Assembly (NCBI GenBank): GCA_022652815.1
Contig: JALCRR010000002.1
Coordinates: 110,951-145,525 of the forward strand
Direction: 5' to 3'
Source of the DNA: Oscillibacter sp.
Lineage (GTDB): Bacteria; Bacillota; Clostridia; Oscillospirales; Oscillospiraceae
Length of the DNA stretch: 34,575 nt
Shown here in pieces: positions 15,436 through 22,521 of the stretch. A program made the position numbers and the translations under genes. Under the pieces are notes generated by a model. That model worked only from the letters and a program-made list of their open reading frames with translations. It was not told where the DNA came from and did not search any database. The number at the start of each line of letters is the position of its first letter. The first letter of the stretch is position 1.

Positions 15436-16956
15436 ATGCGAGGAGTACACAGCGCGGTGGACGACATTCGCCGCAACGTATTTACCGAAGTAGCCAGAAT
15501 CGCCTACGAGGGCGGTGACTATTCCCGCGTGGATCTGATTCCTTATAAAATCGTGCCCGGCGAGGTGGCCAAGCACCGCCACGACGTTTTTCTGGAACGA
15601 GCCATCGTACAAGAACGCGTGCGCCTTGCCTGCGGACTGCCGCTGCAGCCCGTGGATGTCCGCGCTCCGGCCAGCTACGGCATTGACGCCGCTGCTGCCG
15701 CAGACGACAAGTTTTTTGAGGAACCGCTGGTCAACATTATCACCTTTGCCTGCAACGCCTGTCCACCCAAGCAGGTCTGGGTTACCAATGCCTGCCAGGG
15801 CTGCATTTCCCATCCCTGCATGAATGTCTGTCCCAAGGGCGCGATTTCCGTGGATAAGGACCATCACAGCGTGATCGACCAGGATAAGTGCATCAAGTGC
15901 GGCAAGTGCGCCAACCAGTGCCCCTACCATGCCATCACCAAGATCGAGCGGCCCTGCGCCGCCGCCTGCGGCATGGATGCCATCGAGTCCGATGAGCACG
16001 GCCACGCCAAAATCAACTACAATAAGTGCGTCTCCTGCGGCATGTGCCTGGTGAACTGCCCCTTTGCCGCCATTGCGGACAAGAGCCAGATTTTTCAGAT
16101 CATCAACTCCATTAAGCGTGGCAACAAAGTCATCGCCTGCGTGGCACCCGCCTTTGTGGGCCAGTTTGGAAAAGAAGCGACGCCGGCCAGACTGAAAGCG
16201 GCCATGCGGACGCTGGGCTTTGCCGACGTGGTGGAGGTTGCCATCGGCGCGGACCTGTGCACCATCGAAGAGGCAAAGGACTTTCTGGAGAATGTGCCGG
16301 GGAAGCAGCCCTGGATGGGCACCTCCTGCTGCCCGGCGTGGTCGGTCATGGCGAAAAAGCTGTTCCCGGATTTCAAGGACTATATCTCCATGGCACTGAC
16401 GCCCATGGTCATTACGGCCCGCATGGTCAAAAAAGAGCACCCGGACGCCCGTATCTGCTTTATCGGGCCCTGCGCCGCGAAAAAGCTGGAGGCCAACCGA
16501 AAATCCGTCCGGTCCGATGTGGACTATGTGCTCACGTTTGAGGAATTGCAGGGCATGTTTGACGCCAAGGACATTGACTTTTCCAAGATCGAAGCCGATC
16601 CCGCCGACGGAATGGACGACGGCACGGCTATGGGCCGCGGCTTTGCGGTCAGCGGCGGTGTGGCCGCGGCGGTGGCCGAAGCGATCGGGCATCTGGAACC
16701 GGAACGCAGGGTGCATATGGAGCACGCCGACGGACTTCGGGAGTGCCGGAAGATGCTGCTGATGGCCAAGGCCGGAAAGCGCGAGGGCTACCTGCTGGAG
16801 GGCATGGCTTGCCCCGGCGGTTGCGTGGCTGGCGCGGGCACCATTACCCCCGTGCGGGACAGCGCTGTCAATGTGGAGCTGTTTGCGGCGGAGGCCCCGG
16901 TGGCTTCCTCCACCGCCACTCCCTTTGCCGACAAGCTGAAAGACGTCGAGGAATAA
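15436..16956 (+). CDS. [FeFe] hydrogenase, group B type, monomeric
   Basis: This 506-residue cytoplasmic enzyme makes or uses H2 at an H-cluster. Ferredoxin-type cysteines are at 152/155/158/162 and 198/201/204/208, and a further Cys-rich segment at 106-132 (CNACPPKQVWVTNACQGC and HPCMNVC). The H-cluster motifs are TSCCPAW (296-302), GPCAAKK (344-350; group A has MPC there) and EGMACPGGCVAGAG (455-468). The Ala in TSCCPAW and the Gly in GPC point to the group B form and not the bifurcating group A enzymes. There is no NADH-binding subunit or maturase gene beside it, so the maturases HydEFG must lie elsewhere. The start follows GAAGGAG by 8 bases. A promoter is at 15337-15365 and a terminator at 16969-17001. 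Confidence 0.95.
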   Translation: MRGVHSAVDDIRRNVFTEVARIAYEGGDYSRVDLIPYKIVPGEVAKHRHDVFLERAIVQERVRLACGLPLQPVDVRAPASYGIDAAAAADDKFFEEPLVNIITFACNACPPKQVWVTNACQGCISHPCMNVCPKGAISVDKDHHSVIDQDKCIKCGKCANQCPYHAITKIERPCAAACGMDAIESDEHGHAKINYNKCVSCGMCLVNCPFAAIADKSQIFQIINSIKRGNKVIACVAPAFVGQFGKEATPARLKAAMRTLGFADVVEVAIGADLCTIEEAKDFLENVPGKQPWMGTSCCPAWSVMAKKLFPDFKDYISMALTPMVITARMVKKEHPDARICFIGPCAAKKLEANRKSVRSDVDYVLTFEELQGMFDAKDIDFSKIEADPADGMDDGTAMGRGFAVSGGVAAAVAEAIGHLEPERRVHMEHADGLRECRKMLLMAKAGKREGYLLEGMACPGGCVAGAGTITPVRDSAVNVELFAAEAPVASSTATPFADKLKDVEE

Positions 16957-16968
16957 TCAAAAATATAG

Positions 16969-17001
16969 AAAAAGTGCGTCCTTGAAAGGACGCACTTTTT
17001 T
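16969..17001. terminator. Terminator between hydrogenase and methyltransferase genes
   Basis: A stem with GTGCGTCC/GGACGCAC arms, flanked by A5 on one side and T6 on the other, lies between two convergent genes and can act in both directions. Confidence 0.9.
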
Positions 17002-17004
17002 CAT

Positions 17005-17586
17005 TCAGATGCGCTTGCAGCCCAGATACCGCCCCGTTTTTCGGCAGTAAATCCGATAGGAGTCGTCAAAAACCCCTGTCAAAAAGATCTCCTCCTGCAA
17101 AATCTGCAGATGCAGAGAAACAATGGCAAGCATTGTGAACAGAAGAAGTACCGGGTGGAAGCACAAAACCAGAATGCTAAGATAGGTTAGGTCAAACCCC
17201 AGAAAAGCCGGGTTGCGGCTAAAGCAATAGATGCCGGTGGTTACAAGCTGTGTGCGGTCCTCCGCTGGAATGCCGGCGCGCCAGCTGTCCCGCATGGTAT
17301 AGACCGAAACGGCAAAAACCGTATCACCCGCGATTCCAAGAACGGCACCGAGGATCAAAAGCCCCAGGCTGTCGGTGCCACGGCAGAAAATCAGGCAGAT
17401 AATTTCCACGACTGTGACGGCACAGGTGGAAAAGCTCAACAGTTTTTCCACGGCCATGACGGAGCGTGGCTTTTGCCCCTTACCGATCTGATGCGTGCGG
17501 ATTCCCCGACGGCGCTGGGCAATGAGCTTGCCGAAATAAATGATGTAGAACGCCGCCAGAACAGCGAAACCAAGAGCCCTTTCCAT
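17005..17586 (-). CDS. Isoprenylcysteine methyltransferase-like membrane protein
   Basis: This 193-residue protein with four or five membrane helices resembles the ICMT/phospholipid-methyltransferase family (SAM-dependent, membrane-embedded). The signature is near the C-terminal half: GIYCFSRNPAFLGFDLTYLS (Arg-Asn-Pro motif) and a final HLQILQEEIFL followed by YRIYCRKTGRYLG. The start ATG 17586 overlaps the stop codon of the P-type ATPase gene (TGATG), so it is translationally coupled to a metal pump. Such a pairing is not expected from the known roles of ICMT proteins. Eukaryotic-type prenyl-protein methylation is unlikely; membrane lipid or quinone methylation or a metal-related thiol methylation are guesses only. 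Confidence 0.8.
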   Translation of the reverse strand: MERALGFAVLAAFYIIYFGKLIAQRRRGIRTHQIGKGQKPRSVMAVEKLLSFSTCAVTVVEIICLIFCRGTDSLGLLILGAVLGIAGDTVFAVSVYTMRDSWRAGIPAEDRTQLVTTGIYCFSRNPAFLGFDLTYLSILVLCFHPVLLLFTMLAIVSLHLQILQEEIFLTGVFDDSYRIYCRKTGRYLGCKRI

Positions 17587-19469
17587 CAGCGGAATTCCTT
17601 CACCCGCAGTGCGCGGGTGGCATTGAGAATAGCGATAAACGCCACGCCCACGTCAGCAAATACGGCCAGCCACATGTTGGCCATGCCCAGCGCACCTAGC
17701 ACCAGGACAACGGCCTTGACGCCCAGGGCAAAGACAATATTCTGGTAGACGATCCGCAGCGTCTTGCGGGAAATCCGCATCGCCGTTGCAATCTTGGAGG
17801 GCTGATCGTCCATCAGCACAATATCTGCCGCCTCGATGGCGGCGTCGGCGCCCATGGCGCCCATGGCGATGCCGATGTCTGCCCGGGTCAGCACCGGCGC
17901 ATCGTTGATGCCGTCGCCCACAAAGGCGAGATTCGTGCCGTCCGGCTTACCGGCCAGCAGCTTTTCCGCAAGGTCAACCTTATCTGCCGGCAGCAGCTCC
18001 GCATGAAATTCGTCCACGCCCAGCGTCTGGGCAACCGATGCGGCCACTTCCTTCGTGTCACCGGTGAGCATGACAACTTTTTTCACGCCGTTTGCCTTCA
18101 GATCGGCAATCGCTGCTGCGGCGTCGGGCTTGACCTCGTCGGAGATGACAATGTGCCCGGCGTAAAAGCCGCCGATGGTGACATGGACAATGGTGCCGGG
18201 CTTTTCGCAGGGCAGCCATTTTACGCTTTCCCGCTCCATAAGCCGGCTGTTGCCCACGCACACTTCCCGGCCGTCGATCTTTGCCCGGACGCCGTGTCCG
18301 GCAATTTCTTCCACGTCTGTGACGCGGGAAGGATCCAGCGGTTCCTTGCAGGCACCCTTCAGGGAGAGGGAAATCGGGTGGTCGGAGTAGCTCTCCGCCA
18401 GTGCGGCGGAGGTGAGCAGCTGGGTGGCCGTGTACCCTTCTTCGGGATGAACGGCTGTGACGGAGAAGGTGCCCTTCGTCAGTGTGCCGGTCTTGTCAAA
18501 GACCACGGTGGAGGTTTTGGCAAGCTGCTCTAAGTAGCTGCTGCCCTTCACCAGAATGCCGCACTTGGAGGCACCGCCGATGCCGCCGAAAAAGCTCAGC
18601 GGCACGGAAATCACCAGTGCGCAGGGGCAGGAAATGACTAAGAAGATCAGTGCCCGGTGGAACCAGTCAGTAAAATCGCCCACAAAGATGGGCGGAATAA
18701 ACGCCAGTGCCACGGCGGCAAGCACCACGCAGGGGGTGTAGTACCGGGCGAACTTGGTGATGAAGTTCTCGCTGGCGGCTTTTTTCTCGCTGGCGTTTTC
18801 CACCAAATCCAAAATTCTCGCCACGGTGGATTCGCCGTAGGGCTTTGCTACGCGGATGCGCAGAAGTCCCGTCTGGTTGACGCAGCCGCTCAAAATATCG
18901 TCCCCGGCTTTCACATCTCTGGGAGCCGACTCGCCGGTGAGAGCAGCGGTATCCAAAGCGGAGGCTCCCTCTACAATGACACCGTCTAGCGGAATTCGCT
19001 CACCGGGCTTCACCACAATGATGTCGCCCACGGTGACTTCCTCTGGGTCTGTTTCCGTTAGGACGCCGTCCTTTTCCACATTGGCATAGTCCGGGCGAAT
19101 GTCCATCAATGCGGAAATTGAGGCGCGGGATTTGCCCACGGCGTAATCTTGAAACAGCTCGCCCACTTGATAGAAGAGCATGACAAACACGGCCTCGGCA
19201 TACTCGCCGGTGGCAAAAGCGCCCACGGTGGCCAGCGCCATCAGAAAGTTTTCGTCAAATACCTGCCCATGGGCGATGTTACGGATGGCACGCCACATGA
19301 CGTCCCAGCCGATGACGGCATAGGGGACAAGGTAGGCCAGCGTAACTACCAGAGATGTGGCGGAATCCGGCACCCAAAAGGCCACCGCCAGACGAACCGC
19401 AATCAGCAAAGCGGCTGCAATTAAAATGCGCCAGAGCATTTTCTGCTCGTTTTTAGAGAGTTTGGACAT
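17586..19469 (-). CDS. P1B-type heavy-metal ATPase (Zn/Cd efflux type)
   Basis: This 627-residue pump exports a divalent metal, most likely Zn2+, Cd2+ or Co2+, at the cost of ATP. It has eight hydrophobic segments. TGES is at 178-181 (actuator), the membrane metal site is CPC (281-283), the phosphorylated Asp is in DKTGT (325-329), followed by SDHP and GDGINDAP. The last membrane helix carries an Asp in FADVGVAF, as in Zn/Cd ATPases. There is no N-terminal metal-binding domain; a separate HMA protein is encoded 20 bases upstream. The start ATG 19469 follows a G-rich ribosome binding site. It is part of the operon under the promoter and operator at 20129-20185. Confidence 0.95.
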   Translation of the reverse strand: MSKLSKNEQKMLWRILIAAALLIAVRLAVAFWVPDSATSLVVTLAYLVPYAVIGWDVMWRAIRNIAHGQVFDENFLMALATVGAFATGEYAEAVFVMLFYQVGELFQDYAVGKSRASISALMDIRPDYANVEKDGVLTETDPEEVTVGDIIVVKPGERIPLDGVIVEGASALDTAALTGESAPRDVKAGDDILSGCVNQTGLLRIRVAKPYGESTVARILDLVENASEKKAASENFITKFARYYTPCVVLAAVALAFIPPIFVGDFTDWFHRALIFLVISCPCALVISVPLSFFGGIGGASKCGILVKGSSYLEQLAKTSTVVFDKTGTLTKGTFSVTAVHPEEGYTATQLLTSAALAESYSDHPISLSLKGACKEPLDPSRVTDVEEIAGHGVRAKIDGREVCVGNSRLMERESVKWLPCEKPGTIVHVTIGGFYAGHIVISDEVKPDAAAAIADLKANGVKKVVMLTGDTKEVAASVAQTLGVDEFHAELLPADKVDLAEKLLAGKPDGTNLAFVGDGINDAPVLTRADIGIAMGAMGADAAIEAADIVLMDDQPSKIATAMRISRKTLRIVYQNIVFALGVKAVVLVLGALGMANMWLAVFADVGVAFIAILNATRALRVKEFR

Positions 19470-19489
19470 CCGATTTTCCCCCCGTTCCC

Positions 19490-19708
19490 TTACAGATTGA
19501 TGACGCAGTCGGGCTCAATCTTTTTGCATACTGCCACGATCTGTCCCATAATGTCATCAAAACGGGCATCGTCCGCATCCACAGTGAGCTTTTGAGCCAT
19601 GAAATTGACGGCGGCATCGTTCACGCCGGGCAGCTTTTTGATGGCGGTTTCCATCTTGGCGGCGCAGTTGGCGCAGTCCAGATCCGTCAGTTTAAAACGC
19701 TTTTTCAC
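19490..19708 (-). CDS. Heavy-metal-associated (HMA) domain protein
   Basis: This 72-residue protein is a single HMA domain of the ferredoxin-like fold, with the metal-binding CxxC at Cys12 and Cys15 (DCANCAA). It probably delivers or senses metal for the ATPase encoded next, replacing the N-terminal domain that this ATPase lacks. It starts with GTG, 8 bases after AGGAGG. Confidence 0.9.
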   Translation of the reverse strand: MKKRFKLTDLDCANCAAKMETAIKKLPGVNDAAVNFMAQKLTVDADDARFDDIMGQIVAVCKKIEPDCVINL

Positions 19709-19747
19709 GGGAATTTCCTCCTAAAATAGAAAATGTTTTTCTTTGTT

Positions 19748-20110
19748 TCACTCGGAAACGTGTTCCAGCCCTTGATCGATAATGGTTTGAACATGGCTGT
19801 CTGCGAGAGAGTAAAAAACGGTTTTGCCTTCCCGGCGGGACTTTACCAGACGGGCGCTCTTCAGTGCCCGGAGCTGATGGGAGATGGCGGACTGGGTCAT
19901 GCCCAGAAGCTGAGCAATGTCGCACACGCACATTTCCGATTCAAAAAGTACATACAAAATGCGCACCCGAGTGGAGTCACCGAAAATCCGGAACAGCTCC
20001 GTTAGGTCGTACAGGGCGTCCTCCCCCGGCATTTCCTGCTGCACCTTTTTCACAATGTCCTCGTGGGCGTGGATAAAGTCACAGCAATCCACGTTGTATT
20101 GATCCTCCAT
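19748..20110 (-). CDS. CadC-like ArsR/SmtB metal-responsive repressor
   Basis: This 120-residue winged-helix repressor contains both metal sites known in CadC-type ArsR proteins. The alpha3N-type site is Cys9, Cys10, Cys61 and Cys63 (in MCVCDIAQ). The alpha5-type site is Asp104, His106, His117 and Glu120, exactly the DXHX10HX2E spacing. The helix-turn-helix is AQLLGMTQSAISHQLRALKSARLV. Metal binding (Cd, Pb, Zn) would release it from the operator at 20129-20158, which overlaps its own promoter. Start ATG 20110 follows AGGAGG by 8 bases. Confidence 0.94.
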   Translation of the reverse strand: MEDQYNVDCCDFIHAHEDIVKKVQQEMPGEDALYDLTELFRIFGDSTRVRILYVLFESEMCVCDIAQLLGMTQSAISHQLRALKSARLVKSRREGKTVFYSLADSHVQTIIDQGLEHVSE

Positions 20111-20128
20111 GGAAGAACCTCCTTTGTC

Positions 20129-20158
20129 TGAACAAATGAATAACTGTTCATGTGTTCA
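20129..20158. promoter_or_regulatory. Operator of the metal-efflux operon
   Basis: A 30-bp nested palindrome with outer arms TGAACA/TGTTCA and inner arms ATGAA/TTCAT around six bases lies directly downstream of the -10 box and touches it by one base. The layout fits an ArsR/SmtB operator that blocks transcription. Confidence 0.85.
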
Positions 20159-20185
20159 TTATACGCAGATGCTTTTATTTGTCAA
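20158..20185 (-). promoter_or_regulatory. Promoter of the metal-efflux operon
   Basis: TTGACA (20180-20185) and TATAAT (20158-20163) are both exact consensus boxes with a 16-base spacer. Such a strong promoter fits a gene set kept off by a repressor. Confidence 0.88.
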
Positions 20186-20192
20186 CCGCAAA

Positions 20193-20221
20193 TTGAATCA
20201 ATGTGGAAAAAAAAATAAATT
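20193..20221 (+). promoter_or_regulatory. Promoter of the thioesterase gene
   Basis: TTGAAT (20193-20198) and TAAATT (20216-20221) are separated by 17 bases, with an A9 run in the spacer. It lies divergent to and just outside the metal-operon promoter. Confidence 0.5.
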
Positions 20222-20269
20222 CATGGTAAACTACGTTTGTTTGAAATAAAAAGGCAGGGGAAAAACACA

Positions 20270-20701
20270 ATGAACGAATTGGAACAACTGGCGGCAGACC
20301 GGACAGCGCACAACGCTTTTATGCACTACAACCATATCGAACTGGATTCTGTGGAAAAAGACCGGGCGGTTTTCCGCTTGACGATTCGGCCGGAGAGCAA
20401 GAACCCTTACGGCCTGCTTCACGGCGGCGCCATTTATACGCTGGCGGACAATGCCACCGGCGCCGCGGCTCATACTGACGGGCGATTCTATGTGACCCAG
20501 ACCAGCTCCCTCCATTTTCTGCGCAACCAGGGCGAGGGTACGGTCTACGCCACCGCCACGGTGCGCCATCGGGGAAAGGCAACCTGCCTAACGACGGTGG
20601 ATATTACCTCCGAGAGCGGCAAGCTTCTGGCCACCGGGGAATTCACGTTTTTCTGCGTGGACAAGGCGGTCATGGATCAGAAAGTCAACGAGAAGGGGTA
20701 A
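20270..20701 (+). CDS. PaaI-type hotdog-fold acyl-CoA thioesterase
   Basis: This 143-residue protein is a hotdog-fold thioesterase of the PaaI type that hydrolyses acyl- or phenylacetyl-type CoA thioesters. The family motif is PYGLLHGGAIYTLADNATG, with HGG at 51-53 and Asp60 in the catalytic helix, followed by SSLHFLRNQGEG. ATG 20270 follows GCAGGGG by about 8 bases; a TTG at 20237 has no site. It stands alone, with a terminator behind it, and its natural substrate cannot be read from the sequence. Confidence 0.9.
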   Translation: MNELEQLAADRTAHNAFMHYNHIELDSVEKDRAVFRLTIRPESKNPYGLLHGGAIYTLADNATGAAAHTDGRFYVTQTSSLHFLRNQGEGTVYATATVRHRGKATCLTTVDITSESGKLLATGEFTFFCVDKAVMDQKVNEKG

Positions 20702-20723
20702 CCTGCGGGCAATAATGCAATGA

Positions 20724-20753
20724 AAAGGACGGCTGCTATTGCAGCCGTCCTTT
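20724..20753. terminator. Bidirectional terminator after the thioesterase gene
   Basis: A perfect 13-bp stem (arms AAAGGACGGCTGC) with a TATT loop lies between the convergent thioesterase and HAD genes. Confidence 0.85.
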
Positions 20754-20759
20754 GTGTGT

Positions 20760-21413
20760 TTATTCTCCGTCCGCGGACAGAAATTCGTCGTAGGAGCGAA
20801 TGTAGTAGTCGGCAAGGGCACGAATGGTGTCTTGATCCCCGTCGGATGCGGCGTCGTATACGGCGGCAACCCGAAATCCCGCATTCTTGGCTGTCCGGAT
20901 GGCGTGAAGAGAATCTTCAAACACCACGCACTGGGGCTTGACGCACCGCAGGCGCGTCAAGCACTTTTCATAGATCAAGGGACTGCACTTGCTATCCCCT
21001 ACCTCCGTGCAGGTCATGATGCCCCGGAAATAGTCCCAAAGGCCGGTGCGGCGAAGCGCCGCCTCCGCCTGCGTCCGATCTGTGGCCGTGGCCACATACA
21101 TCCACACGCCCTGCATTTTTAAAATGGAGAGAAACTTGTCCACACCCGGCTTGGGCTGAACTTCCTCCCGGTAAAAGTGATCCACTTGCGCATTGGTTAG
21201 GGAGACCAGCTCATCTTCACTCTGCGTCAGGCCGTAATGTTCTCGGCAGTATGCGGCGGAGCCGTGCAATCCCAGCGGCAGAAGCTTTTCGGTCAAGCCT
21301 TCTTCCGGTTCCTTCCCCAGCTCCCGCAGAAGATCGGAGCCAAGATTCTGCCAGACATCGGTGGAGTCCAGCAGTGTTCCGTCCATATCAAAAATCGCAC
21401 CCTCTAAACGCAT
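20760..21413 (-). CDS. HAD-superfamily hydrolase (phosphatase/phosphoglucomutase-like)
   Basis: This 217-residue protein is a HAD subfamily I hydrolase. Motif I is FDMDGTLLDS with nucleophile Asp9 and acid/base Asp11. Residues 16-85 form the C1 helical cap. YVATATDR is motif II and the acidic FEDSLHAI is motif IV. It probably dephosphorylates a small metabolite in the cytoplasm; beta-phosphoglucomutase-like activity is possible. It is preceded by the reductase gene after 21 bases on the same strand. Start ATG 21413 follows GGAGG by 7 bases. Confidence 0.9.
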   Translation of the reverse strand: MRLEGAIFDMDGTLLDSTDVWQNLGSDLLRELGKEPEEGLTEKLLPLGLHGSAAYCREHYGLTQSEDELVSLTNAQVDHFYREEVQPKPGVDKFLSILKMQGVWMYVATATDRTQAEAALRRTGLWDYFRGIMTCTEVGDSKCSPLIYEKCLTRLRCVKPQCVVFEDSLHAIRTAKNAGFRVAAVYDAASDGDQDTIRALADYYIRSYDEFLSADGE

Positions 21414-21434
21414 AGGAAAACCTCCGGTTGAAAA

Positions 21435-22022
21435 TCAAAGTGTTTTGGCAAGCTCGGCCGCCTGTGCGCAGGCGCGATGCAGAGCCCCTGTCCCGTCATA
21501 GCCCTGCACGTCCAAACCGTCGGCGGCAATACACGAAAAGCTGTCAAACCCGTAAAACTTCTGCAGTGCCGCAAGATACGGCGTGCCCTGTTCCATGGGA
21601 TCGCCGGGAGCGTACAAACCGCCCCGTGTCGTCAAAAAGACCAGATGCGTCCCCCGACAGAGTCCCTGATGGCCCGTGGCAGTCTCTCGAAACGTGATGC
21701 CCTCCACGGAAATATCCTCAAAATAGAGCTTTAAAAGCGCCGGAAAGCTTAAATCCCAGAACGGCGCGGCAATAATCACCAGATCTGCCCCGGCAAACTG
21801 GTGGGCGCGGGCAAAGCAGGAATCGGACAGGTTGCCGTTTTTAATCAGCGACTCCCGCTGCTCAAACCGCTTTCCCATCAAAGGCTGCAAATTTTCTCGG
21901 GTTAAATCCAGGCGTATGACGTGGTATTCCCCACTCAAAGCGGAGAAAAACGCATCGCTCACCTCCCGAGTCCTGGATTGGCGGGCGCGGATGCAGCAGT
22001 CAAGATAGAGGGCTGTTTTCAT
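21435..22022 (-). CDS. Flavodoxin-fold NAD(P)H-dependent oxidoreductase
   Basis: This 195-residue protein has the flavodoxin-like fold of AzoR/NQO-type FMN reductases. The marks are the N-terminal LYLDCCIRARQSRT (phosphate loop region), DLVIIAAPFWDLSFPALLKLYFE (FMN-binding PxWNxxxPAxLK variant) and HLVFLTTRGGLYAPGDP. It likely reduces quinones, azo or nitro compounds with FMN. ATG 22022 follows GGGGAGG; the frame stays open to 22079 but that part lies in a hairpin leader. The HAD gene follows after 21 bases. A promoter at 22090-22118 places a hairpin at the very 5' end of the transcript. Confidence 0.87.
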   Translation of the reverse strand: MKTALYLDCCIRARQSRTREVSDAFFSALSGEYHVIRLDLTRENLQPLMGKRFEQRESLIKNGNLSDSCFARAHQFAGADLVIIAAPFWDLSFPALLKLYFEDISVEGITFRETATGHQGLCRGTHLVFLTTRGGLYAPGDPMEQGTPYLAALQKFYGFDSFSCIAADGLDVQGYDGTGALHRACAQAAELAKTL

Positions 22023-22053
22023 AGAGAAACCTCCCCAAATTCGATAAAAACGA

Positions 22054-22078
22054 TGGGCCCGCCATGCAGGCGGGCCCA
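22054..22078 (-). terminator. Hairpin with T tract upstream of the reductase gene
   Basis: A perfect 10-bp GC-rich stem (TGGGCCCGCC/GGCGGGCCCA) with a 5-base loop is followed on the minus strand by TCGTTTTTATC. It can end the small gene at 22146-22304, or act as a 5' attenuator of the reductase transcript, since a promoter lies just upstream of it. Confidence 0.75.
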
Positions 22079-22089
22079 CATCCTTTTTC

Positions 22090-22118
22090 AGTTTAGCACA
22101 GGCTTTTGAAAATCACAA
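22090..22118 (-). promoter_or_regulatory. Promoter of the reductase-HAD operon
   Basis: TTGTGA (22113-22118) and TAAACT (22090-22095) are separated by 17 bases. Transcription would start near 22083, a few bases before the hairpin at 22054-22078. Confidence 0.6.
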
Positions 22119-22145
22119 TGTAAAATAAGCTGAAACCGCGTCCCC

Positions 22146-22304
22146 TCAACCTGCCCGCCGGTTCTCGTCATCCGGCTCGGATAAGTACAGATCCTCCGCC
22201 TGCCGCTGGGCAGAAACCAAAGCTGTATAAAGCTGTGCCAGCGCATTCTCGGCATCGGTCAGCGTATTGAACAGCAACAGGTATTCCTTAGAGATATTCC
22301 GCAT
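22146..22304 (-). CDS. Small predicted coiled-coil protein
   Basis: This 52-residue protein is not one I recognise. It is a single amphipathic helical stretch (EYLLLFNTLTDAENALAQLY) with an acidic, charged C-terminus (DLYLSEPDDENRRAG). ATG 22304 has an AAAGGGG ribosome binding site about 9 bases upstream. It is followed by the hairpin at 22054-22078. No partner gene overlaps it. Confidence 0.6.
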   Translation of the reverse strand: MRNISKEYLLLFNTLTDAENALAQLYTALVSAQRQAEDLYLSEPDDENRRAG

Positions 22305-22521
22305 TTTGAGTAGCCCCTTTCGTAAGTCACACAAGATCTTGTTTTTTTTGAGCAAGATCATCATACACAAGACCTGCGAAAAAAGCTGTCAGTTTTCGTC
22401 GAAGAAAATGCATTTCGGGAAAATGCACGTAGAAAAAGGAACCATGTTGTGTTCAGATTTTGTTAAAGATAACGAATCGGGTCGGTGAGGTAGGAAAAAA
22501 TTTCTGGCCCGTTCCCATCGT
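22305..22521. other. Gap upstream of the small coiled-coil gene
   Basis: The gap holds a GATCTTG/CAAGATC hairpin (about 22336-22360) with a T8 run in its loop, and a possible -10 box TATGAT on the minus strand without a clear -35. I see no gene in it and no clear terminator for the acyltransferase gene that ends at 22522. Confidence 0.45.

Noticed and set aside
15094-16725. 543-codon minus-strand frame antisense to the hydrogenase
   Set aside because: The hydrogenase on the other strand has complete H-cluster motifs, a promoter and a ribosome binding site. The antisense frame has no motif and crosses the hydrogenase promoter.
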